DNA of 64,000 bases from an uncultured Glaciecola sp. (lineage in GTDB: Bacteria; Pseudomonadota; Gammaproteobacteria; Enterobacterales; Alteromonadaceae). Location: NCBI GenBank assembly GCA_947496235.1, contig CANMCE010000004.1, forward strand, positions 62,001 through 126,000. Direction: 5' to 3'. Numbering within the stretch: position 1 is the first letter of the stretch; every line of letters starts with the position of its first letter. Positions 19,640-27,556 of the stretch are shown piece by piece. Position numbers and translations under genes: made by a program. The notes under the pieces are model-generated. The model did no database searches and had not been told where the DNA came from. It saw only the letters and a program-made list of their open reading frames with translations.

Positions 19640-20944
19640 TTACGCTTTTTTGTTCATTACTTCGTCGAAAGACTTTTTAACTTCTTTTACTTTCGCTTTA
19701 CCAAGAATGGCGTCAATCGCTTGCTCTTCAAGGGCAAGGTTTTGAACTTGCTGCATTAATTCCTGGTTGCTTTTGTAATACTCGATAACTTCAGCTGGAT
19801 CTTCATAAGCAGACGCTGTTGATTCTATAATGGCGTCAATTCGAGATTCTTCAACCTCTAATTTCTCTTGTTTGATAACTTCACCTAACAAAAGACCTAC
19901 AGAAACACGACGTTTTGCATTATCAGCGAATAATTCAGCCGGTAATTCAGGAACGTTAGCGCCATTGCCTTGTTGAGCAAAACGCTGTTTAGCTTGTTCT
20001 CTCAACGCGTTAATTTCTTGATCAAGAAGTGCTTGAGGAACATTTAAGTCGTTCTTTTCAAGTAACTTAGCAATAACGTCTTCTTTCACAGCATTCTTAA
20101 GAGTCTGATCAAGCTCACGTTGCATGTTCTTTTTAACTTCTTCTTTCAACGCGTCAACACCACCTTCTTCTACGCCGAATAATTTGGCGAATTCTTCGTC
20201 AACTTTAGGCAGCTTCAGACCATCTACTTTTTTCACGGTAATCGCGAACTTAGCGTCTTTACCTTTAAGGGTTTCTGCGTGATAGTCTTCAGGAAAGGTA
20301 ACTTCTGCAACAACTTCATCACCAGTCTTCGCGCCTACTAATGGCTCTTCAAAACCAGGGATCATTTGACCTTTACCTAGTTCTAATGGGAAATCTTCAG
20401 CTTTACCGCCTTCGAATTCTTCACCGTCAATGGTACCAACAAAGTCAATAACCACTTTATCGCCATTTTTCGCTTTACGCTTAACTTCACTGTACGAAGA
20501 GTGTTGCTTTTGCAACGTCTTCATCATTTCGTCAAGATCTTTCGCTTTGATATCAACAACTGGCTTTTCGATTTCTATCTCGTCTAACCCTTTAACTTCT
20601 ACTTCTGGGTAAACTTCAAAAGTTGCAGCGAATTCGAAATCTTGACCATCTTCATCTTTAATCAAAGAAAACGCTGGCATGCCCGCTGGATTGATCTTTT
20701 CTTTCATAATTGCTTGGTAGAAGTTTTGCTGCATGACATCACCAGCAATCTCCTGCCTAACAGCTGCACCAAAGCGCTGCTTAATCACTTTTACCGGCAC
20801 TTTACCAGGGCGGAAACCATTGATACGTTGCGTTTTAGCTAACTGTTGCAGTCTAGCTTTAACCGCTGAATCTACTGACTCGGCAGGCACCGTAATAGTC
20901 ATACGGCGTTCTAATCCTTGAGTAGTCTCTACAGACACTTGCAT
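19640..20944 (-). CDS. tig: Trigger factor
   Basis: 434 residues. Ribosome-bound chaperone with prolyl isomerase activity that meets nascent chains at the exit tunnel. N-terminal ribosome-binding domain with the signature GFRPGKVP (residues 43-50), FKBP-like domain about 150-245 ([22 protein letters not shown]), and a helical C-terminal chaperone domain. Start ATG at 20944 follows a GAGG site. First of the tig-clpP-clpX-lon-hupB-ppiD block, with its own sigma-70 type promoter. Confidence 0.97.
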   Translation of the reverse strand: MQVSVETTQGLERRMTITVPAESVDSAVKARLQQLAKTQRINGFRPGKVPVKVIKQRFGAAVRQEIAGDVMQQNFYQAIMKEKINPAGMPAFSLIKDEDGQDFEFAATFEVYPEVEVKGLDEIEIEKPVVDIKAKDLDEMMKTLQKQHSSYSEVKRKAKNGDKVVIDFVGTIDGEEFEGGKAEDFPLELGKGQMIPGFEEPLVGAKTGDEVVAEVTFPEDYHAETLKGKDAKFAITVKKVDGLKLPKVDEEFAKLFGVEEGGVDALKEEVKKNMQRELDQTLKNAVKEDVIAKLLEKNDLNVPQALLDQEINALREQAKQRFAQQGNGANVPELPAELFADNAKRRVSVGLLLGEVIKQEKLEVEESRIDAIIESTASAYEDPAEVIEYYKSNQELMQQVQNLALEEQAIDAILGKAKVKEVKKSFDEVMNKKA

Positions 20945-20992
20945 TCTTCTACCTCAACTATGCGCTATCGCTGCGCTTTGTTTATCATTTAT

Positions 20993-21017
20993 CTCAGTAG
21001 CCAAGGCTACATCTGAG
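20993..21017. other. Inverted repeat in the tig leader
   Basis: CTCAGTAGCC and GGCTAC-AT-CTGAG form a near-perfect hairpin with a 2-nt centre (practically a 4-nt loop in RNA). It lies in the tig leader about 30-55 nt downstream of the predicted start of transcription. No regulator is known to me. Confidence 0.35.
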
Positions 21018-21052
21018 GGCATTTCTTGCCCTGTGTTAAAAAAGGACGCCAG

Positions 21053-21081
21053 ATTATACAGAGACACTATAACTGAGTCGA
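21053..21081 (-). promoter_or_regulatory. Sigma-70 promoter for tig
   Basis: -10 TATAAT (21058-21053) and -35 TCGACT (21081-21076) on the minus strand with a 17-nt spacer; transcription would start near 21046, giving a leader of about 100 nt. Confidence 0.65.
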
Positions 21082-21366
21082 GCAGTTTGGTTAAAAAACT
21101 CTGCTTATTTTTAATGCTCCCTTTGATTCTGAAGAAAAAATAGGCGTTTTATCGCAAGAATTGCCTTTCTCCACTGCGCTTTGCACGATGATCAACCAAA
21201 AAAAACCTCTTTTTTATCACCTTTGGACGAATAGCGTTAATTTGTGGTGTATCTGTTTCCTTTGCCCACCAAATTTTTCTTACCTTATGCATCAGGGAAA
21301 GCAATCGCACTAAATTCCCTTACGAGATTGTTGTTCACATTAGTTATTAATTAAACCAAAGGAAAT
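21082..21366. other. Divergent upstream region of tig and the YHS-bufferin operon
   Basis: 285 nt without a convincing ORF. It must carry the promoter of the 21.4-24.2 kb operon, but no clear sigma-70 match and no CueR- or Fur-like palindrome could be read with confidence. AT-rich near the YHS gene, with AAAGGA as its ribosome site. Confidence 0.4.
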
Positions 21367-21849
21367 ATGAAAATGAGAATTTCTAAATTTATTAAAGTTG
21401 CTGGACTAGCCAGCTCAATTTTATTCAGTAGCTTCACTTTTGCTTCTTCAGTGAACTTAGGTGAAAACGACGTTGCAATTCATGGTTACGACCCAGTGGC
21501 GTATTTCGTTAAGAATATGGCCGTCGAAGGTAATGCAAAATTCACAGCGACTCATGAAGGTGCAATTTATCGTTTTGCAAGTGCAGAAAATCGCGATTTA
21601 TTTAAAGCCAATTCGGACAAGTATGCACCTCAGTTTGGTGGTTACTGTGCAATGGGTGTTGCGTTAAATAAGAAACTTGATGTTGACCCAAGCGCATTCT
21701 ATATCGAAGACGACAAACTATACCTCAACTTGAATAAAGCTGTTCAGAAAAAATGGCTTGAAGACGTTCCTGCGAACTTAAAAACCGCTTACCGCGTTTG
21801 GGATGGCATCGAAGGTCTTTCTGTAGCTGAAACTAACGCAGAGGAGTAA
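21367..21849 (+). CDS. Secreted YHS-domain protein
   Basis: 160 residues. A signal peptide (about residues 1-27, ending TFASS) precedes a YHS-like domain: HGYDPVAYF near 39, YRFASAENRDLF near 68-79, and GGYCAMGVA with the single conserved Cys94, a position occupied by Cys or selenocysteine in this family. YHS domains are linked to metal, often copper, or heme handling in the periplasm; the exact job here is not known. Start may be the ATG at 21367 or the one at 21373, which is better spaced from AAAGGA. It is the first gene of an operon with thioredoxin and bufferin genes (6 nt to the next start). Confidence 0.8.
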   Translation: MKMRISKFIKVAGLASSILFSSFTFASSVNLGENDVAIHGYDPVAYFVKNMAVEGNAKFTATHEGAIYRFASAENRDLFKANSDKYAPQFGGYCAMGVALNKKLDVDPSAFYIEDDKLYLNLNKAVQKKWLEDVPANLKTAYRVWDGIEGLSVAETNAEE

Positions 21850-21855
21850 GCACGA

Positions 21856-22182
21856 ATGAGTTCGGGTATTCAGGGAATTTCGCAAACTGGACATTTATTT
21901 CCAGAACCCATTGCCATGTTGTGGTTCAGCGCGCAATGGTGCGGTCCCTGTAAACAAATTACGCCTGTTATCAATATGCTTGAACAGGCGTATGCCGGCA
22001 CTGTCCGGATAGTCAAAATTGACGTAGATGAAGAAGTCGAGTTAGCGCAACAAATGGGTGTGCGTGCCGTTCCGACCATGATTCTACTTGATCGTAACAA
22101 GCGCCTCGATACGCATATCGGGGCTGGAAGTTTCGCTGAGTTATCTCAGTGGCTCCAAAGCAACATTACATTAATCGCATAA
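21856..22182 (+). CDS. Thioredoxin-fold protein (cytoplasmic)
   Basis: 108 residues without signal peptide. The WCGPC redox site has Cys29 and Cys32 ([10 protein letters not shown]), followed by the cis-proline loop [10 protein letters not shown], so it should be an active dithiol reductant of the thioredoxin family. The gene lies 6 nt after the YHS gene and 13 nt before the bufferin precursor, with GAGGAG as ribosome site inside the end of the YHS gene. A role in keeping precursor cysteines reduced before modification is an inference from position. Confidence 0.85.
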   Translation: MSSGIQGISQTGHLFPEPIAMLWFSAQWCGPCKQITPVINMLEQAYAGTVRIVKIDVDEEVELAQQMGVRAVPTMILLDRNKRLDTHIGAGSFAELSQWLQSNITLIA

Positions 22183-22195
22183 CGAGGTAATAAAG

Positions 22196-22486
22196 ATGAA
22201 AAATACGCAAACTATTGCAGCCGCCGCCCTAGCTATAGCGCTAACTGGCGTAGTCGCAGGTCCAGCACAAGCTGCCAGCAAAGAGAAGTGTTATGGCATT
22301 GCTGCCGCTGGCCAAAATGACTGTGGCAATCTAGCTGGAACCCATTCATGTGCAGGTCAATCGACAGTGGATAAAGATCCTGGCGAATGGAAATTGGTGC
22401 CAAAAGGCAGCTGTGAGTCTATGGGCGGAATGCTAAAAGCTGAAGCCAAAAAGCGTTACAAAGAGCAGCAACAAAAGAAAGACTAA
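22196..22486 (+). CDS. bufA: Bufferin-type RiPP precursor (DUF2282, BufA1-like)
   Basis: 96 residues. A Sec-type signal peptide (residues 1-26, ending AGPAQA) precedes a core with exactly four cysteines at 32, 43, 52 and 73 in the DUF2282 pattern [21 protein letters not shown] and KGSCESMGG, and a Lys/Gln-rich tail. DUF2282 proteins were recently described as bufferins: secreted, ribosomally made peptides whose cysteines are altered by an MNIO (DUF692) enzyme and which bind copper. The two genes that follow encode that enzyme and its partner. The ligand in this organism is not shown by sequence. Confidence 0.9.
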   Translation: MKNTQTIAAAALAIALTGVVAGPAQAASKEKCYGIAAAGQNDCGNLAGTHSCAGQSTVDKDPGEWKLVPKGSCESMGGMLKAEAKKRYKEQQQKKD

Positions 22487-22516
22487 GCGAGAACCCTAAA
22501 CAGCGGAGGAACAAAG

Positions 22517-23431
22517 ATGACCGAGATACACCAAACACATAAAGCAGTACGTAAACCCGCCCCCGTGGGAGTTGGTTTGCGACACGAGCATTATTCAACG
22601 GCGTTATTGAAGTCATCGCCCTCTGTTGATTTTGTTGAAATTCACGCAGAAAATTTTTTTGCAAAAGGTGGAGCAATCAGCCGATTGCTCGATCAAATAG
22701 TAGATACCTACCCAGTCAGTATTCATGGCACTGCAATGGGATTGGGATCAGCTCAAGGGATCAGTGCAAATTATCTACGAAAATTTGTCCAGCTAGTGAA
22801 CCGCGTAAATCCAATATTGGTTTCTGACCACGCTTGTTTTACTTGGGGAGCGCTAGGCAATAATCCTGTTCATGCGGGCGATTTATTACCGCTCAAATAT
22901 GACCAAGCAACTCTGAATGTACTGGTAAATAACATTGACCAAGTACAGCAAGCACTAGGTCGACAAATATTGATTGAAAATATTGTCACCTACAAACATT
23001 TTGAAAATGAAGACTTCTATGAAGCAGCGTTTCTAGCTAAGGTCGCGGAAAAAACACAATGCGGCTTGCTAGTTGACTTAAACAATATATTGGTCAATTA
23101 CCATAACTTTTCCGATGCCAACCCTTTGCAAGCAGCGAAGAAATGGCTACAACATATTCCGCCACACCTAGTACAAGAACTGCATTTAGCTGGCAGCACT
23201 CCGGTGCAATCTGATGCATACATTGTGGACGACCACGGTCAACCTGTATCTGATGAATGTTGGGAATTGTATGAAACAACCCTTTCAATGTTTCCTAACG
23301 CAGCTGTCTTGATAGAGAGAGACAATAATCTTCCTAGCTGGACTGAACTAACCAATGAAGCAAAGCATGCTAGAGAAGTCGCAAACAAAAAGCATATGAA
23401 AGCAAAATCTTTGGAGGCTGCGTATGCCTAA
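22517..23431 (+). CDS. bufB: MNIO family (DUF692) RiPP-modifying enzyme, BufB-like
   Basis: 304 residues, TIM-barrel multinuclear non-heme iron oxidase family. Likely metal and active-site segments are intact: HAENFF (43-48), SIHGTAM (69-75), SDHACF (103-108), IENIVTY (153-159), VDLNNI (186-191), ELHLAG (221-226), DDHGQPV (238-244) and IERDNN (266-271). Such enzymes oxidise cysteines of the precursor to heterocycles; for bufferins thiooxazoles have been reported. The gene lies 30 nt after the precursor, with GGAGG as ribosome site, and overlaps bufC by 8 nt. Confidence 0.93.
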   Translation: MTEIHQTHKAVRKPAPVGVGLRHEHYSTALLKSSPSVDFVEIHAENFFAKGGAISRLLDQIVDTYPVSIHGTAMGLGSAQGISANYLRKFVQLVNRVNPILVSDHACFTWGALGNNPVHAGDLLPLKYDQATLNVLVNNIDQVQQALGRQILIENIVTYKHFENEDFYEAAFLAKVAEKTQCGLLVDLNNILVNYHNFSDANPLQAAKKWLQHIPPHLVQELHLAGSTPVQSDAYIVDDHGQPVSDECWELYETTLSMFPNAAVLIERDNNLPSWTELTNEAKHAREVANKKHMKAKSLEAAYA

Positions 23432-24176
23432 GTTAACCAAATCAGCATTGCAATATCAATCTGGCTTACTTACCCAAGTGTTTACTTTTAACAACCCAGA
23501 AAAAGATAAAGGGCTGCAAATATACCAGCATAATTTACACATGACTGCATTGCGCAGTTTAAGCATTAGCTATCCAGTGTTAGAAAAAATGATTGGAGAC
23601 CAAGCGCTTTTTATTTTAACGCGACGCTTATTGGACATTGAATTGCCTAAATCAGGGGACTGGGCTGATTGGGGAGCGAATTTACCTAGCTTAATTGCAC
23701 AAAGCGAAATGCATGAAGATCATCCCTATTTAACCGATATCGCAGCATTAGAATGGGCCTTTCATCAGTCCTCCCGAGCAGCTTTTGAGGACTTAAATAT
23801 CGGAAGTTTACAAGCGTTAAGTGAAGACGACTTAACCAATAGATATTTCGAATTACAACCTTCATTACGATTTGTATCCAGTGTGTTTCCAATTCACATT
23901 CTTTGGCAGTTACATCGTAACAGTGGAAGTTTAGATGGATTAACTAACCAATCACTGGAGAATGCAATGAATACTGAAGAAACAGGACTTTATATCGTTG
24001 GACAAACTGATTCTAGTCCACAAATTACCCAAGTTAGCGAGGATGAATATCAATTCATTCAAGGTATCTCTGAAGGCTTAAGCGTAGCTGCTTTATTAGA
24101 GAGTTTTGAAAATATTGATTTTGCACATTGGCTGACAAAGGCCATGCAGAGTCACTGGATTACTGGCATTAAATAG
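23424..24176 (+). CDS. bufC: DUF2063 partner protein of the MNIO enzyme, BufC-like
   Basis: 250 residues. The N-terminal DUF2063 domain (about 1-95) has the typical YQHNLHMTALRSLSISYPVLEKMIG segment in two parts and the aromatic DWADWGANLP motif; the C-terminal part ends in a helical region (GLSVAALLESFENIDFAHWL) as in RRE-like partner proteins. It is thought to deliver the precursor to the DUF692 enzyme. Overlap of 8 nt with bufB shows coupled translation. A terminator follows 25 nt later, closing the operon. Confidence 0.9.
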   Translation: MPKLTKSALQYQSGLLTQVFTFNNPEKDKGLQIYQHNLHMTALRSLSISYPVLEKMIGDQALFILTRRLLDIELPKSGDWADWGANLPSLIAQSEMHEDHPYLTDIAALEWAFHQSSRAAFEDLNIGSLQALSEDDLTNRYFELQPSLRFVSSVFPIHILWQLHRNSGSLDGLTNQSLENAMNTEETGLYIVGQTDSSPQITQVSEDEYQFIQGISEGLSVAALLESFENIDFAHWLTKAMQSHWITGIK

Positions 24177-24201
24177 TTTATTCGACCCTCCCCCGGTCTA
24201 T

Positions 24202-24230
24202 GCGGTGTTTCCTTGCACCGCTTTTTTTTC
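24202..24230 (+). terminator. Terminator of the YHS-thioredoxin-bufferin operon
   Basis: Stem GCGGTG / CACCGC (24202-24207, 24216-24221) with an 8-nt loop, then eight T. It lies 25 nt after the bufC stop. Confidence 0.88.
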
Positions 24231-24356
24231 TTCAACTTTTCTCACACCTAAAATGATTTGGTGAATCGGATAAGTTTTTAGTACTAACTGACAACTCTTA
24301 ATTTGATGCTTGTATAAAATTTCGCGCAAATTTAAACAGGTTATTAAGGTAACGAC

Positions 24357-24515
24357 ATGAGGAATCTACTCTTAAAATTTAAATGGCTTATCAAGCTAAT
24401 TGTCAGCTTCTTATTTGGCATGCTCCAAACAGAAGTTATCGCGTTTACTACATCCCTGATGCAAGAACTTGCCAAGGTTGAAGTAAATATACTGCTTAAG
24501 CAGGTCTTGTTATAG
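24357..24515 (+). CDS. Small ORF upstream of the TlpA-like gene (hypothetical)
   Basis: 52-residue ORF with a good ribosome site (TTAAGGT, 6 nt before the ATG). N-terminal half is basic and hydrophobic (LLLKFKWLIKLIVSFLFGML) and could be a membrane helix; the rest is amphipathic (QELAKVEVNILLKQ). It ends 27 nt before the TlpA-like gene and is likely on the same transcript. No family is recognised. The surrounding 24231-24356 holds only AT-rich promoter-like sequence. Confidence 0.45.
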   Translation: MRNLLLKFKWLIKLIVSFLFGMLQTEVIAFTTSLMQELAKVEVNILLKQVLL

Positions 24516-24542
24516 CAAATCAGAATTATTGGAGAATTCGAT

Positions 24543-25052
24543 ATGAAATCTAAACATTATATTTTAGTAAGGCTATATATAGTGTTCGCACTTTTGTGTT
24601 ATGCGGTAGCCAGTCTTGCAGACGCACAACAAGGTAAACAGCAAAGCCTAATCGCTCCTGATTTCACATTCAGTGAAATATCGGGCGAAGAATATACCCT
24701 AAGTGAAAAGGTTAGCGGCAAACCTGCCTTGTTGTATTTTTGGGCGACCTGGTGTCCATACTGTAAGAAAGCTACCCCTAAAATCGTTGAGCTACACAAC
24801 AACTACTCAGACGTTATAGAAGTATTGGGCATTAACGTGGGAATTGATGACTCGGTAGAACTAACCCAAGCGTACATTGAAGAGTTTGACATCAAATTTC
24901 CAATCATGTTTGACCATGATAATTCGGTTAGTCAGTCTTACAACGTATTTGGAACCCCAGTATTTGTGGTTATATCAGATCAAGGCAAAATGCTATATAG
25001 AGGGCATGTGTATCCAGAAGGGATTGAACAAGCCTTGCAACCTACGCCATGA
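24543..25052 (+). CDS. TlpA/ResA-like periplasmic thioredoxin
   Basis: 169 residues. Signal peptide or anchor (about 8-28, VRLYIVFALLCYAVASLADA) followed by an AhpC/TSA-Redoxin type thioredoxin fold: APDFTFSEISG, redox site WCPYC at 70-74 (ATWCPYCKKATP), and the cis-proline loop FGTPVFVV. Such proteins reduce or isomerise disulfides in the periplasm, often for cytochrome c or copper sites. It shares a 4-nt ATGA overlap with the next gene, so the two are translated together. The partner is not known. Confidence 0.85.
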   Translation: MKSKHYILVRLYIVFALLCYAVASLADAQQGKQQSLIAPDFTFSEISGEEYTLSEKVSGKPALLYFWATWCPYCKKATPKIVELHNNYSDVIEVLGINVGIDDSVELTQAYIEEFDIKFPIMFDHDNSVSQSYNVFGTPVFVVISDQGKMLYRGHVYPEGIEQALQPTP

Positions 25053-25279
25053 AAAATATGATTACCAACCTTAATCACAATTGGTTAAGCCTAATCACAC
25101 AAGGGATACTGATAAGTGCACTTAAAACCTCTTTGCTTGTTGGATCCTTACTTATTTTAATTAACCAATTTGATATTTTCGTCGGTACTGCTGAATTTCA
25201 TTTAGGTAAAGCAGCTCTTAGCTACTGTGTACCTTTTCTAGTATCATTGTACAGTCGAATCGCCTGCTTAAAAAAATAA
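25049..25279 (+). CDS. NrtS-like small nitrate/nitrite transporter
   Basis: 76 residues, two transmembrane helices. The pattern ALKTSLLVGSLLILINQ followed by KAALSYCVPFLVSLYS resembles the NrtS family of very small nitrate/nitrite transporters. I make this call from memory of the family, so it is tentative. It starts inside the end of the TlpA-like gene (ATGA overlap). Pairing with a periplasmic thioredoxin is unusual; no nitrate reductase gene is in the window. Confidence 0.6.
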   Translation: MKNMITNLNHNWLSLITQGILISALKTSLLVGSLLILINQFDIFVGTAEFHLGKAALSYCVPFLVSLYSRIACLKK

Positions 25280-25309
25280 CCAAAGAGATGTTAATAGTCA
25301 GATATTAAT

Positions 25310-25327
25310 GTATACTAACCTGTATAC
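25310..25327. promoter_or_regulatory. Candidate TetR operator, box A
   Basis: GTATAC-TAACCT-GTATAC, an inverted repeat 6 nt before the TetR start codon. Read on the minus strand it matches boxes B (30337-30354) and C (30270-30253) at 14 of 18 positions each. Position suggests autoregulation. Confidence 0.6.
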
Positions 25328-25332
25328 AAATA

Positions 25333-25941
25333 ATGAGTATTAATATGACTAAAGGACGTAAAAGCAAGCGCGAACATTTAGTAGAGACGGCGCAACGCTT
25401 ATTTTATCGTGAAGGTATCAAAGGCACAGGTATAGACACAGTACTTGAACACGCCGGCGTTGCTAAAAGAACCTTATATAATCACTTTAAATCTAAAGAT
25501 GAACTTGTCATTGCAACCTTACAGAGGCGCGATGAAGAATTCATGAACATGCTAAAAACAGGCGTAAAAAAATTTGAAACTGAGCAACAAGGAGATCCTG
25601 CTTTTGCCCGCATCTTGGCGTTTTTCGATGCCATTGACGAATGGACAACCTCTAAGCAATTTTCTGGTTGTATGTTTATAAACGCATCTGCTGAATATCC
25701 GCGTCACGACCATCCAGTGCATGTTATTTGTGCTATGCATAAACGTCTGGTAATCCAATATATAGAAGAGCTTTTGAGTCCATTGTCGTTAGCTGACCCA
25801 CATGGGATAGCAGTTCAATTAGCTGTACTTACCGATGGCGCCATAGTTAACGCTCATACAACAGTCAACAAAAATGCAGCGCAAGTAGCAAAAGAAATAG
25901 CGCAATCAATGCTAGTTCTGCACACGCAACCTCAACACTAA
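25333..25941 (+). CDS. TetR/AcrR family transcriptional regulator
   Basis: 202 residues. N-terminal TetR DNA-binding domain (about 12-60): KREHLVETAQRLFYREG, GIDTVLEHAGVAKRTLYNHF with the recognition helix VAKRTLYNHFKSK. The C-terminal ligand domain is of the type found in many gammaproteobacterial regulators with a Cys-containing FSGCMFINASAEYP segment. The start may also be the ATG 12 nt further on. It probably binds the palindromes at 25310 and 30253-30354; no ligand can be read from the sequence. Confidence 0.9.
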   Translation: MSINMTKGRKSKREHLVETAQRLFYREGIKGTGIDTVLEHAGVAKRTLYNHFKSKDELVIATLQRRDEEFMNMLKTGVKKFETEQQGDPAFARILAFFDAIDEWTTSKQFSGCMFINASAEYPRHDHPVHVICAMHKRLVIQYIEELLSPLSLADPHGIAVQLAVLTDGAIVNAHTTVNKNAAQVAKEIAQSMLVLHTQPQH

Positions 25942-25958
25942 ACTGTCAGCATACTGAA

Positions 25959-26951
25959 TTATTCTGGCTCGTAACCTTCTAACGGGCCAAACAGAGTGAG
26001 ACGAGACTTAATAGTATTCGCTAATTCTTCTGTGAGAATTTTAGGTGCGCGCTTTTGGTCGATACAATCATTGTATTCTTTTAAAGTGGTGTAAAAACCT
26101 TCGGATATAGCTTCCGAGAGTTTTTGTCGTGTATGCACTGATAGTTGGGCTATTTTACTAATAGAAAGATTACGGCTAAAACGCGCAACCTTTCGATAAC
26201 AAAACCTCTCATTTACATAGCTATCGCTTCTTGCAATGAAATGTTCCATAAGAAGATACAAGAGAAAATTCAGATCAGGCTCAGGCAATAATAAAGAAAA
26301 TTCACTTTTTTTATTTTCAGGCAATTCTGAGTGTTCTGAAAGCAGTAGGCGAAAATCGAGTAATATTTCGTTGTTATAGCGTTGTTCGATATTCATAACC
26401 GCTATTTTAGCATGATCAAAACTTACCCCCTGCAACAAGTTTACTAACGCCCGTCTAAATTGAGTAAAAGTTTGAGCTGGTTGTTGATAAGACATAAACT
26501 CAGCTTGCGCCACAATGAGTGGTAAATCTTGATGGGTGCTAAAAGGCGCGCTTTTTTTATTGTTTACCTGTATTTTAAACCTTTCTCTTATTTCGTGTTC
26601 GCGTGCCTTTTTAATAGCAAGAAAAATAGTTTGAATAAGCTCAGAGGTTGGGAACTCGGGTTCTATTCGCCACCGTCGCCCATACACAATTTTTTTCTTA
26701 GTTTGGGAATGAATTGGTTTAAAGGTGTCATAGCCAACGATACCGATTTGAACGAAAAGTCCAAATCCATCCTCTCCTGCCATAATGATGTAATCGTCAT
26801 CGAAATCACAATCTAATATGATTTGCTGAACTGACGCTAAAGTATGTCGGTAGGATAAATAATGTTGCGGAATACATTGAGCCCCACTTTCAAGATGCAC
26901 CTTAGGAGCATTTGTCAGGGGGCTCTCACCGATAATAGGGTCCCAATCCAT
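25959..26951 (-). CDS. Hypothetical protein, 330 residues
   Basis: No signal peptide or membrane helix. I do not recognise a family. The N-terminal 100 residues look alpha/beta (DDDYIIMAGEDGFGLFVQIGIVGYD), and the rest is rich in helices with many charged residues (FCYRKVARFSRNLSISKIAQLSVHT reads like a helix-turn-helix). It lies 13 nt after the DoxX gene on the same strand, so the two are likely cotranscribed. Convergent with the TetR gene. Ribosome site before 26951 is weak. Confidence 0.6.
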   Translation of the reverse strand: MDWDPIIGESPLTNAPKVHLESGAQCIPQHYLSYRHTLASVQQIILDCDFDDDYIIMAGEDGFGLFVQIGIVGYDTFKPIHSQTKKKIVYGRRWRIEPEFPTSELIQTIFLAIKKAREHEIRERFKIQVNNKKSAPFSTHQDLPLIVAQAEFMSYQQPAQTFTQFRRALVNLLQGVSFDHAKIAVMNIEQRYNNEILLDFRLLLSEHSELPENKKSEFSLLLPEPDLNFLLYLLMEHFIARSDSYVNERFCYRKVARFSRNLSISKIAQLSVHTRQKLSEAISEGFYTTLKEYNDCIDQKRAPKILTEELANTIKSRLTLFGPLEGYEPE

Positions 26952-26964
26952 AAATCATTCGCAC

Positions 26965-27447
26965 CTAAGCAGTTGCTAACCTAGGTTGTGCATCCTGGCT
27001 ATGCACTCTACCAAATGTAAAATAATCAAGAGAAAGTTTACCTGCACCCCATACCGTAATATGTAGCAAGATTAATCCCCAAATAATGTGACCATACAAG
27101 GCTGCAGCTGCAATATCTTCTAAACTTATGACAGCCACAATATTGACTATACCTAAACCAAGAGCACTAATCCGGCTTACAAATCCTAAGGCTAATAATA
27201 CAGGTAAGAAAAGTTCAGCGATGGTAGCCAAATATGCAGACAATACAAAGGGTAACACTGGTACATGATATTCGTATTCAAACAAAAATAATGTGGTTTC
27301 CCAGTCATCAATTTTGGTTAAGCCAGAAGCAAAAAACACCCAAGCTACATAAAAGCGCCCTATTATGGCTAATACGCTTTGCAATGGTAAAAAAAGTGTA
27401 GCAGAAAGCTCGCGCAATCTAACTATGATTAAACTTAATGGTTTCAC
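26965..27447 (-). CDS. DoxX family membrane protein
   Basis: 160 residues, four transmembrane helices. DoxX features: RFYVAWVFFASGLTKI near 30-45, then AYLATIAELFLPVLLALGF and the C-terminal GHIIWGLILLHITVWGAG with a His in the third or fourth helix. Start is GTG at 27447 with AAGGA at 8 nt. DoxX genes often stand beside DUF692/DUF2063 genes in bufferin-type operons; here the gene is about 2.8 kb from bufC and on the other strand, so any link is only suggested. Confidence 0.85.
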   Translation of the reverse strand: MKPLSLIIVRLRELSATLFLPLQSVLAIIGRFYVAWVFFASGLTKIDDWETTLFLFEYEYHVPVLPFVLSAYLATIAELFLPVLLALGFVSRISALGLGIVNIVAVISLEDIAAAALYGHIIWGLILLHITVWGAGKLSLDYFTFGRVHSQDAQPRLATA

Positions 27448-27556
27448 AATACAATTCCTTATTAAATGTCAGCTCTAAACTCAGTATTCTGGCAATTCGC
27501 CATTAGCTATAAGGTACTTTGAATTAATCAGCGAAAATAACCCGATTGTCTTGGAT

